DNA of 64,000 nt. Origin: Kangiella spongicola (lineage in GTDB: Bacteria; Pseudomonadota; Gammaproteobacteria; Enterobacterales; Kangiellaceae). The notes under the pieces are model-generated. The model did no database searches and was not told the DNA's origin. It worked only from the letters and a program-made list of their open reading frames with translations. The stretch covers positions 558,001 to 622,000 of the forward strand of contig NZ_QICH01000001.1 of the NCBI RefSeq assembly GCF_003194565.2, in the 5' to 3' direction. A program made the position numbers and the translations under genes. Within the stretch, counting starts at the first letter, position 1; the number at the start of each line of letters is the position of its first letter. Below, piece by piece: positions 57,464 to 64,000 of the stretch.

Positions 57464-58162
57464 ATGTCTAACTTTAGCGTTGAAGATATCTTATTGCTGA
57501 TTCATGGAGAAATTGCTACTGCAGTCACTAGTGCTGAAGTGTATGGTGCTAGCCCTGGTATAAAACTATCTAATGTGCGTGTTCGTATGGGACAAAGCAC
57601 ACAAGGCCAAGAAGACCGTTCGATATCATTGGATACGGAGCGCTTTCCGCCAGCTGAGCAGGGGTGGCTGATTGATGTAATTTACAGCCCTACAGATAAC
57701 ACTAACCAAGCGCCGATTACTGACAACAACCAGATTCTGCCTAGCCAGCTATCCAAATTTCTTGCTCTTTCCTCTGTCGAAAAACTTAGTGGTGTTGGTA
57801 AGCACTACCAAAGTTTATTGAATCGAATCAATATTCAAAGCATTCAAGATCTTGCAGAACTTCAATCGGGAATTAAAGCTTTGGAAGGAATAGCTATCAC
57901 ACCGAGTCAGCTTAGACGCTTCCAAAGCCTCGCACATTTGGCGCTATCAGTGCCTGCCACCAGTATTCCCGTAGATCTTGCAGCGATAACACTTGCCGAC
58001 CTTCTAGAGCTGTTATGGTCTAAAGCTCATGACACAAGATTATCATCCCTTTCTGGGGAAGCTAAAGGCCAAGTTTTACGTTGGTTACAGCAATTGGAGC
58101 TGTGTCTTGATAATGACTTTTTTAATCAGCTTACCTTGCAGAAAATGCTTGAAGAATCTTAA
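57464..58162 (+). CDS. Unknown protein C of three-gene cassette, with HhH-like segment
   Basis: 232 residues from the ATG at 57464 (a TTG two codons earlier is possible). N-terminal FSVEDILLLIHGEIATAVTS helix then a strand-rich part (KLSNVRVRMGQSTQ). A linker follows, then ALSSVEKLSGVGKHYQSLLN with RINIQSIQDLAEL, which looks like a helix-hairpin-helix or DUF4332-type helical module (about 105-170). The C-terminal quarter is helical. No homologue recognised with certainty. Last gene before a strong terminator. Confidence 0.65.
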   Translation: MSNFSVEDILLLIHGEIATAVTSAEVYGASPGIKLSNVRVRMGQSTQGQEDRSISLDTERFPPAEQGWLIDVIYSPTDNTNQAPITDNNQILPSQLSKFLALSSVEKLSGVGKHYQSLLNRINIQSIQDLAELQSGIKALEGIAITPSQLRRFQSLAHLALSVPATSIPVDLAAITLADLLELLWSKAHDTRLSSLSGEAKGQVLRWLQQLELCLDNDFFNQLTLQKMLEES

Positions 58163-58275
58163 ACAATACAGCGCTTCAGGGGTTTGCTTTTATCGTTGTA
58201 GCGCAACCGCTTTGAGCATCCTTAGTATTACAGCGCGACCAAACAAGAATCCATTGAAAACAGTTATATTTACAT

Positions 58276-58307
58276 AAAAAAAAGACGCCTTATGGCGTCT
58301 TTTTTTT
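58276..58307. terminator. Bidirectional intrinsic terminator
   Basis: 14-bp perfect stem (eight A plus GACGCC / GGCGTC plus eight T), 4-nt loop. It ends both the unknown cassette (+) and the tpiA-secG-tRNA-Leu unit (-). Confidence 0.92.
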
Positions 58308-58313
58308 AAACTT

Positions 58314-58399
58314 TGGTGCTCAGAGCGGGACTTGAACCCGCACGGCCTACGGCCACTACCCCCTCAAGATAGCGTGTCTACCAATTCCACCACCTGAGC
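58314..58399 (-). tRNA. tRNA-Leu (anticodon GAG)
   Basis: 86 nt including an encoded CCA. Acceptor stem GCTCAGG with TCTGAGC (one G-T pair), D region GGTGGAATTGGTAGACAC, anticodon stem CTATC/GGTAG with loop TTGAGGG, so the anticodon is GAG. A long variable arm (class II) and T arm CGGGTTCAAGTCCCG follow. Lies 10 bases after secG, as in E. coli (leuU) and Pseudomonas. Confidence 0.96.
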
Positions 58400-58409
58400 T
58401 AAATCGTTT

Positions 58410-58874
58410 TTAGTTGTCGTCTTCTTTCGACTTTTCAGCATCTTCTGCTGCGGCATCGATTGACTCAGCAATTGTCTCTTGATCAGCTGTTGGAATTTCT
58501 GTGCTAATTTCAGCTTCGGTTTCAGCTGGAATTTCTGTGCTGATTTCTTCACTAGTTTCGCTAGGGATTTCCGCTGAGCGAGCTGATTCGCCAGTTTGCT
58601 CAGTTTGAGCAGCTGCGTCGACTAGGCTAGATTTATTAGCTTCTTCGTTGTTATTGATTGCGCTAATCGCAAGAGCAATAGCAAAGAATACAATTGCTAA
58701 TATCGTAGTGCTTTTTGTCAAAAAGTTACCTGAACCTGGTGCGCCAAATAGCGTACTAGAGGCTCCTGCACCAAAAGAGGCTCCCATTTCGGCGCCTTTA
58801 CCTTGTTGGATCAAAATAATACCAATCAGTAGTAGGGCTACTACTAACAGACTGATCATTAAAAATAATTCCAT
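58410..58874 (-). CDS. secG: Protein translocase subunit SecG
   Basis: 154 residues. Two membrane helices (about 3-23 and 52-72) with the family loop IILIQQGKGAEMGASFGAGASSTLFGAPGSG. The remaining 75 residues are acidic and Ala/Ser/Thr/Glu-rich with repeated EISTEIP units; typical SecG is about 110 residues. Subunit of SecYEG. Sits between tpiA and tRNA-Leu on the same strand. Confidence 0.93.
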   Translation of the reverse strand: MELFLMISLLVVALLLIGIILIQQGKGAEMGASFGAGASSTLFGAPGSGNFLTKSTTILAIVFFAIALAISAINNNEEANKSSLVDAAAQTEQTGESARSAEIPSETSEEISTEIPAETEAEISTEIPTADQETIAESIDAAAEDAEKSKEDDN

Positions 58875-58892
58875 ACTCTTAACCTGCTTCTC

Positions 58893-59660
58893 TTAACCTG
58901 CAATTTTACAAATTGCGATAAACTCATCGGCCTTAAGGGATGCTCCCCCTATTAAACCGCCATCAATATCTTTTTGCGCTAGTAATTGCTCAGCATTCGC
59001 CGCTTTCATACTACCGCCATATAAAACCTGTACTTTTTCCGCTACCGCTTCATTCATATCTGATAAATACTGACGAATTGAAGCATGTACGTCTTGCGCT
59101 TGCTCAGGACTTGCTGTGACACCTGTTCCGATGGCCCATACAGGCTCATAAGCAATCACGCATTGTCCTAGCTTGTCTAATCCTTCAGCCTTATCCTGAT
59201 AGAAGGTTATTACTGCGTCAATTTGGGCTTTAACGACATCTAATGTGGAGCCATTTTCACGCTGCTCAAGCGTCTCACCCACACATAATACAGGAATTAA
59301 TCCAGCTTCTAATGCCTTCGCGTATTTCGCGGCTACTAGCTCATTAGTCTCATGATACAGACTACGACGCTCGGAATGACCTACTAAAACGTATTTAGAG
59401 CCGATATCTTTAAGCATATCGCCGCTGATTTCGCCGGTGAAAGCCCCTTGGTCCTGCTCCGATAGATTCTGCGCACCAACGGCAATGTTACTACCTTTAG
59501 TGAGCTTAACCGCTTTATCTATATGTATAGAAGGTGGGCAGACAAGTATATCGCATTGCCAACTATCATCTAACTGACCTTTAATGCCACTAATCAAGCT
59601 CTCTACGGAGTCTAGATTACCGTGCATCTTCCAATTTCCTGCGATCAAGGTTTTACGCAC
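58893..59660 (-). CDS. tpiA: Triosephosphate isomerase
   Basis: 255 residues. TIM barrel with catalytic Lys in AGNWKMHGN, His in VLVGHSERR and Glu in AYEPVWAIGTG, plus LYGGSMKAANAEQLL and GGLIGGASLKADEF for phosphate binding. Interconverts glyceraldehyde-3-phosphate and dihydroxyacetone phosphate. First gene of the tpiA-secG-tRNA-Leu unit. Confidence 0.96.
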   Translation of the reverse strand: MRKTLIAGNWKMHGNLDSVESLISGIKGQLDDSWQCDILVCPPSIHIDKAVKLTKGSNIAVGAQNLSEQDQGAFTGEISGDMLKDIGSKYVLVGHSERRSLYHETNELVAAKYAKALEAGLIPVLCVGETLEQRENGSTLDVVKAQIDAVITFYQDKAEGLDKLGQCVIAYEPVWAIGTGVTASPEQAQDVHASIRQYLSDMNEAVAEKVQVLYGGSMKAANAEQLLAQKDIDGGLIGGASLKADEFIAICKIAG

Positions 59661-60088
59661 TTCACACCTCTTCTTCTAAGACTTTCGGCTTCTTACCGCT
59701 ACTACTTAATGTATTAAGGATTGAGCAATCTTTTGAGCTCAAAGGCCAGACAATAAGGAACCCACCTTTTTACAAAAGGGCGCAAATATTAACTGAGCCT
59801 TGGCTTTAACACAAGCATTGATGCTTAAGATTTAGAGATTTTAAGTTCAATCCTTGGTTTTATCCCGAAAATCATGGATTTTACCGCTCTGATCCAAGTA
59901 TAATACGCGCCGTTTGAGGTTATTGAACATTTTTTGACCTCAATGTTGAGCGATTGTAATGGAAATTGACCAAAAAACAATAGATTAGACTGGTTACAGA
60001 GTTCTGTACACCAGGTTTTTGTTTTTCATCAATACGACGTTGCAATTATTGAAGTGACAACCATCAGGTATTATTTAAGTAGCGACCT
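59661..60088. promoter_or_regulatory. Intergenic region between tpiA and nqrA
   Basis: 428 bases with no gene; it must carry the divergent promoters. On the plus strand TATAAT (59899-59904) is followed by a GC-rich stretch, a reasonable -10, but no good -35 lies at the right distance. A 7-bp inverted repeat, TTGAGGT/ACCTCAA (59914-59943), lies just downstream and could be a regulator site or a leader hairpin. Confidence 0.4.
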
Positions 60089-61435
60089 ATGATTAAGATT
60101 AAAAAAGGCCTGGATCTTCCTTTAGAGGGAAAGCCAGAGCAAACGATCTCAACTGGTGCTACGGTCAAAACCGTCGCCATCTTAGGCGAAGATTATGTTG
60201 GCATGAAACCGACCATGCACGTTCAGGTTGGTGATCAGGTTAAGAAAGGCCAATTAATCTTCGAAGACAAGAAAACTCCCGGGGTAAAATACACAGCTCC
60301 TGCGGCAGGAACTATTTCTGCTGTAAACCGCGGTGCAAAGCGTAAATTGCTTTCAGTTGTGGTTGAAATCGCAGACCAAGAAGAAGCCGTGTCTTTTAAC
60401 AAATACTCAGCGGACCAAATCTCAGGCCTTGACCGTCAAGCCATTGTTGATCAAATGGTTGAGTCTGGCATGTGGACTGGTTTGCGTACCCGCCCATTCT
60501 CGAAAGTCCCAGCGATTGATTCGACTACTAAGTCGATTGTTGTTAGCGCAACAGATACTAATCCGCTAGCGGGCGATCCAGAAGTGGTGATTAAAGAGCG
60601 TAACGCTGACTTTAATCTGGGTTTGGATATCTTGGCTAAACTGGCTGAAGACAAAGTCTTCGTCGCTACTAAAGCCGACTCCAACATTGAGAAGTCTTCT
60701 AACGCCAAAGTAAACTACGAAAGTTTCTCTGGCCCACACCCTGCGGGGCTAGTTGGCACTCACATCCATCACTTATGCCCTGCATCAGCCGAAAATGTTG
60801 TATGGCACATGGGTTACCAAGACGTTATCGCGCTTGGTCGACTATTTGCGGATGGTGAGCTTTTTGTAGAGCGCATTATTGCTTTAGGCGGTACGGAAGT
60901 TAAAAACCCTCGTTTGGTTCGTACCCGTCTAGGCGCTAACGTTGATGAGCTTCTGCAAAACGAAATCAATGATAACGACAATCGCAAAATTGCTGGTTCT
61001 GTATTGAACGGTGTTAATGCGGTTGAAGCGCGCGCTTTTGTTGGTCGCTATCATAATCAGGTTACCGTTATCCCAGAAGGCCGTGAAAAAGAATTCTTCG
61101 GTTGGGCGATGCCAGGTAAAGACAAGTTCTCAGTAACTCGTGCTTTCCTAGGTCATATCTTCCCTAAGAAGACTTTCAAACTAAGCACTTCTACGGGTGG
61201 TTCACACCGCGCAATCATGCCAATTGGTAACTATGAGCGTGTTCTTCCTCTTGATATCCTACCTACACAGCTAATCCGTGCATTAGTGTGTGGCGATACG
61301 GATACAGCTCAGCAGCTTGGCTGCTTGGAGTTGGATGAAGAAGATCTTGCTTTATGTACATTCGTTTGCCCAGGCAAATACGAATTTGGCTCAATTCTCC
61401 GCGAAAATCTGACTAAGATTGAGAAGGATGGCTAA
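60089..61435 (+). CDS. nqrA: Na+-translocating NADH:quinone reductase subunit A
   Basis: 448 residues, family length. Begins [18 protein letters not shown], followed by [20 protein letters not shown] (biotinyl-like barrel-sandwich) and [11 protein letters not shown]. Ends with the typical [20 protein letters not shown]. Peripheral subunit involved in quinone binding. First gene of the nqr operon; only one base separates its stop from the chosen nqrB ATG. Confidence 0.96.
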   Translation: MIKIKKGLDLPLEGKPEQTISTGATVKTVAILGEDYVGMKPTMHVQVGDQVKKGQLIFEDKKTPGVKYTAPAAGTISAVNRGAKRKLLSVVVEIADQEEAVSFNKYSADQISGLDRQAIVDQMVESGMWTGLRTRPFSKVPAIDSTTKSIVVSATDTNPLAGDPEVVIKERNADFNLGLDILAKLAEDKVFVATKADSNIEKSSNAKVNYESFSGPHPAGLVGTHIHHLCPASAENVVWHMGYQDVIALGRLFADGELFVERIIALGGTEVKNPRLVRTRLGANVDELLQNEINDNDNRKIAGSVLNGVNAVEARAFVGRYHNQVTVIPEGREKEFFGWAMPGKDKFSVTRAFLGHIFPKKTFKLSTSTGGSHRAIMPIGNYERVLPLDILPTQLIRALVCGDTDTAQQLGCLELDEEDLALCTFVCPGKYEFGSILRENLTKIEKDG

Positions 61436-61436
61436 G

Positions 61437-62642
61437 ATGGGTTTAAAGAATTTAATTGAAAAGAATGAACCGCATTTTGAGAAAGGCGGTAAGTGGGAAA
61501 AGTGGTACGCTTTATATGAAGCGGCAGCCACCATCTTCTACACTCCGGGTCACGTCACTAAAGGCGCTACCCACGTTCGAGATAATATCGACCTAAAACG
61601 TATCATGATCATGGTGTGGTTCGCTACTTTCCCTGCCATGTTCTGGGGTATGTGGAACGTCGGTTATCAAGCTCAAATTGCATTACAGGCAGGCATGAGC
61701 CTTCCTGATATGTGGCAAGTTGACTTCTTCCAGTTCATGGGCGGCGCTATTACGCCTGAGACTGGAGTCTTTGGCCTTATGTTCTATGGCGCGTGTTTCT
61801 TCCTGCCTATATATGCTGTGACGTTTATCGTCGGTGGCTTCTGGGAAGTATTATTCGCTACAGTTCGCGGTCATGAGATTAACGAAGGCTTCTTTGTTAC
61901 CTCAGTGCTATTCGCTCTGATTCTTCCAGCTAAAATTCCACTGTGGCAAGTTGCCCTAGGTATTTCTTTCGGTGTGGTTGTCGCCAAAGAAATCTTCGGT
62001 GGTACTGGTAAGAACTTCATGAACCCAGCATTAGCAGGTCGTGCCTTCTTATTCTTCGCCTACCCAGCAGACATTTCTGGTGAAACCGTTTGGGCAGCTG
62101 TCGACAGCTACTCAGGTGCAACTCCACTAGCATCTGCAGCGGCTGGCACTATCACTGATTACAGCATCAACGCAAGCTGGTGGGACGCTTTCATGGGTCG
62201 CATTCCTGGCTCAATTGGTGAAGTTTCAACATTAATGTTGATGATCGGTGGTTTATTCATTATCTACATGCGAATCGCTTCATGGCGTATTGTTCTGGGC
62301 GTGTTGCTTGGCATGATTGCTACCAGCTATATCCTTAACGGTATCGGTAGTGAATCGAATGCAATGTTTGCGATGCCTTGGTACTGGCACTTAGTTACAG
62401 GTGGTTTTGCCTTTGGTATGTTCTTCATGGCAACAGACCCTGTATCTGCGTCACTAACTAACAAAGGTAAGTGGATCTTTGGTGCCCTAATCGGCTTCAT
62501 GGTTGTGATGATTCGTGTCGTCAACCCAGCCTTCCCGGAAGGTATGATGTTGGCCATCCTATTCGCTAACTTGTTTGCGCCGTTAATCGACCACTTTGTG
62601 GTACAGGCGAACATCAAACGGAGGACTCGTCGTAATGTCTAA
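61437..62642 (+). CDS. nqrB: Na+-translocating NADH:quinone reductase subunit B
   Basis: 401 residues from the ATG at 61437, with AGGA 8 nt upstream; ATG 61428 is too close to the Shine-Dalgarno. About ten membrane helices. The flavinylation motif [11 protein letters not shown] places the covalent FMN on Thr229. [16 protein letters not shown] and [20 protein letters not shown] are further family marks. Core of the Na+ pump; riboflavin is also bound here in homologues. Confidence 0.95.
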   Translation: MGLKNLIEKNEPHFEKGGKWEKWYALYEAAATIFYTPGHVTKGATHVRDNIDLKRIMIMVWFATFPAMFWGMWNVGYQAQIALQAGMSLPDMWQVDFFQFMGGAITPETGVFGLMFYGACFFLPIYAVTFIVGGFWEVLFATVRGHEINEGFFVTSVLFALILPAKIPLWQVALGISFGVVVAKEIFGGTGKNFMNPALAGRAFLFFAYPADISGETVWAAVDSYSGATPLASAAAGTITDYSINASWWDAFMGRIPGSIGEVSTLMLMIGGLFIIYMRIASWRIVLGVLLGMIATSYILNGIGSESNAMFAMPWYWHLVTGGFAFGMFFMATDPVSASLTNKGKWIFGALIGFMVVMIRVVNPAFPEGMMLAILFANLFAPLIDHFVVQANIKRRTRRNV

Positions 62643-63396
62643 GAAAGAAAGTCCTATCAAAACGATTGTTGTCGCAGTTGTCTTGAGTTTGGTTTGCTCG
62701 GTAGTCGTATCTTTTGCGGCTATTCAGTTAAAGCCAAAGCAAGAGCTTAATAAAGAACTCGACCGTAAGCGTAATATTTTGATTGCAGCACGTTTGCTTG
62801 AGCAAGGTGGTACTCAATCTGAGATTGATGAGCTATTCAAGCAGGTAGAAACAAAGGTTGTTGATTTATCGAGCGGTGAGTTCATTGAGCCACCTAAAGG
62901 CTTTAACCAGCGTAAGTTTGCTAAAGACCCAAAAACTAACAAGGTTTTACAGGGCCAAGAAGATATCGCGGGCATTAAGCGTCGCTCACAGTTTGCTAAC
63001 GTTTACTTAGTGCACAACGGTGACGAGCTCGACACTATCGTACTGCCAGTACATGGTTATGGCCTATGGTCGACTATGTATGGTTTCCTAGCTCTTGAGC
63101 CTGATACTAAAACTGTTGTTGGCTTTAAATATTACGAGCAAGGTGAAACTGCGGGTCTGGGTGGCGAGATTGAAAACCCAACTTGGTTGTCACAGTGGCC
63201 TAATAAGCAGGTTCTTAATGAGCAAGGTGACCCAGTAATTAAGTTAGTTAAAGGCTCGGCTCAAACTGAAAACCAAGTAGACGGCCTTTCAGGTGCAACC
63301 TTAACCAGTAATGGTGTTGAAAACACACTTCACTACTGGTTAGGCGAGGATGGCTTCGGTCCATTCTTGGAACGTGTAAGAGCGGGAGAAATTTAA
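62635..63396 (+). CDS. nqrC: Na+-translocating NADH:quinone reductase subunit C
   Basis: 253 residues from the ATG at 62635, preceded by GGAGGA. One N-terminal membrane helix (about 9-30). The flavinylation site [13 protein letters not shown] has Thr222 as FMN carrier; [16 protein letters not shown] lies in the FMN-binding fold. Overlaps nqrB by 8 bp. Confidence 0.95.
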   Translation: MSKKESPIKTIVVAVVLSLVCSVVVSFAAIQLKPKQELNKELDRKRNILIAARLLEQGGTQSEIDELFKQVETKVVDLSSGEFIEPPKGFNQRKFAKDPKTNKVLQGQEDIAGIKRRSQFANVYLVHNGDELDTIVLPVHGYGLWSTMYGFLALEPDTKTVVGFKYYEQGETAGLGGEIENPTWLSQWPNKQVLNEQGDPVIKLVKGSAQTENQVDGLSGATLTSNGVENTLHYWLGEDGFGPFLERVRAGEI

Positions 63397-63397
63397 G

Positions 63398-64000
63398 ATG
63401 GCATTTGATAAACAAGAAGCCAAATCGGTCTTATTTTCACCGATTTTCAATAACAACCCGATTGCTTTGCAGGTACTGGGTATCTGCTCTGCGCTAGCGG
63501 TTACGAGTAAGCTTGAAACAGCTTTAGTAATGAGCTTGGCTCTTACTGTGGTTGTTGCTCTTTCGAACATGCTGATCAGTATGATTCGTAAGCAGATTCC
63601 ATCAAGTATTCGAATCATCGTGCAAATGACGATTATCGCGTCATTAGTAATCCTGGTTGACCAGGTACTTAAGGCATACGCCTATGAAGTATCTAAGCAG
63701 CTATCGGTCTTTGTTGGCTTAATTATTACCAACTGTATCGTTATGGGTCGTGCCGAAGCCTACGCTATGAAGAATGGCCCTTTTATGAGCCTTCTTGATG
63801 GTCTTGGTAACGGTCTGGGTTACTCGGTGCTCTTGATTGTGGTCGGTATCATCCGTGAACTATTCGGTTCAGGTGAGTTACTGGGTTACACAATCCTACC
63901 TTCGACTGCAAACGGTGGTTGGTACGAGACAAACGGTATGTTGGTTCTTCCAGCAAGTTCATTCTTTATTATTGGTTTCCTTATCTGGGCACTTCGTGCT
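63398..64000 (+). CDS. nqrD: Na+-translocating NADH:quinone reductase subunit D (3' truncated by window edge)
   Basis: Starts at ATG directly after the nqrC stop and stays open for 201 codons to the window end; full NqrD is about 210 residues. Multi-span membrane protein: [46 protein letters not shown]-like [15 protein letters not shown]. Together with NqrE it forms the membrane half that binds a 2Fe-2S centre in homologues. nqrE and nqrF should follow. Confidence 0.93.
   Translation, partial: MAFDKQEAKSVLFSPIFNNNPIALQVLGICSALAVTSKLETALVMSLALTVVVALSNMLISMIRKQIPSSIRIIVQMTIIASLVILVDQVLKAYAYEVSKQLSVFVGLIITNCIVMGRAEAYAMKNGPFMSLLDGLGNGLGYSVLLIVVGIIRELFGSGELLGYTILPSTANGGWYETNGMLVLPASSFFIIGFLIWALRA

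Noticed and set aside
55415-58313. Possible genomic island at tRNA-Leu with attachment repeats
   Set aside because: I found no integrase and no second copy of the tRNA 3' end; only the break in gene order remains, which is reported as a finding.
1-64000. CRISPR arrays, insertion sequences, rRNA genes
   Set aside because: No regularly spaced repeats, transposase-like frames or rRNA sequence were seen.

Overview
The window is about 64 kb of chromosomal DNA from a gammaproteobacterium of moderate GC content. Support comes from Na+-NQR, a complete type II secretion (gsp) operon, haem A and cytochrome oxidase assembly genes, Kdo kinase and heptosyltransferase-like LPS genes, and the gene order nudE-yrfG / hslR-hslO-envZ-ompR-tex. 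A marine gammaproteobacterium near Kangiella would fit, but that is an inference from gene content, not a proven assignment. There is no prophage, transposase, CRISPR array or rRNA. The left edge cuts ahpF and the right edge cuts nqrD.

Layout. 1-2.1 kb: 3' end of ahpF, then nfeD and qmcA on the minus strand. 2.4-6.4 kb: gpmI-envC-ctpA. 6.5-10.2 kb: two tandem paralogous lipoproteins with HExxH metalloprotease signatures and a small lipoprotein. 10.3-23.2 kb: one long minus-strand block, gspC to gspN followed by yrfG and nudE. 23.3-29.2 kb: hslR, hslO, envZ, ompR and tex. 29.4-33.4 kb: dsbB and small housekeeping or uncharacterised genes. 33.5-45 kb: envelope genes (an LpxL-type acyltransferase fused to a degenerate KdkA-like kinase domain, two GT9 glycosyltransferases, MATE transporter, KdkA) surrounding the haem A/SCO1/SURF1 oxidase-assembly cluster. 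45.4-47 kb: an Omp85-type outer-membrane protein. 47.3-55.2 kb: branched-chain amino acid operon ilvC-ilvG-ilvM-cimA-ilvE-ilvD, preceded by two complete leader-peptide attenuators in tandem. 55.8-58.2 kb: a three-gene cassette of unknown function. 58.3-59.7 kb: tRNA-Leu(GAG), secG and tpiA on the minus strand. 60.1 kb to the end: nqrABCD.

How the genes work together. The ilv operon makes Ile, Val and Leu precursors. It carries citramalate synthase rather than threonine deaminase, so 2-oxobutyrate for isoleucine probably comes from pyruvate. The attenuators sense charged Ile/Val/Leu tRNAs. The gsp operon builds a secretion machine, but no prepilin peptidase gene is present here.

Most unusual items: the tandem attenuators; the acyltransferase-kinase fusion; two 42-residue membrane proteins about 10 kb apart that are clear paralogues; and the unknown three-gene cassette, whose first two proteins are paralogues. 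That cassette lies where the usual tpiA-secG-tRNA-Leu-rimP gene string is interrupted.
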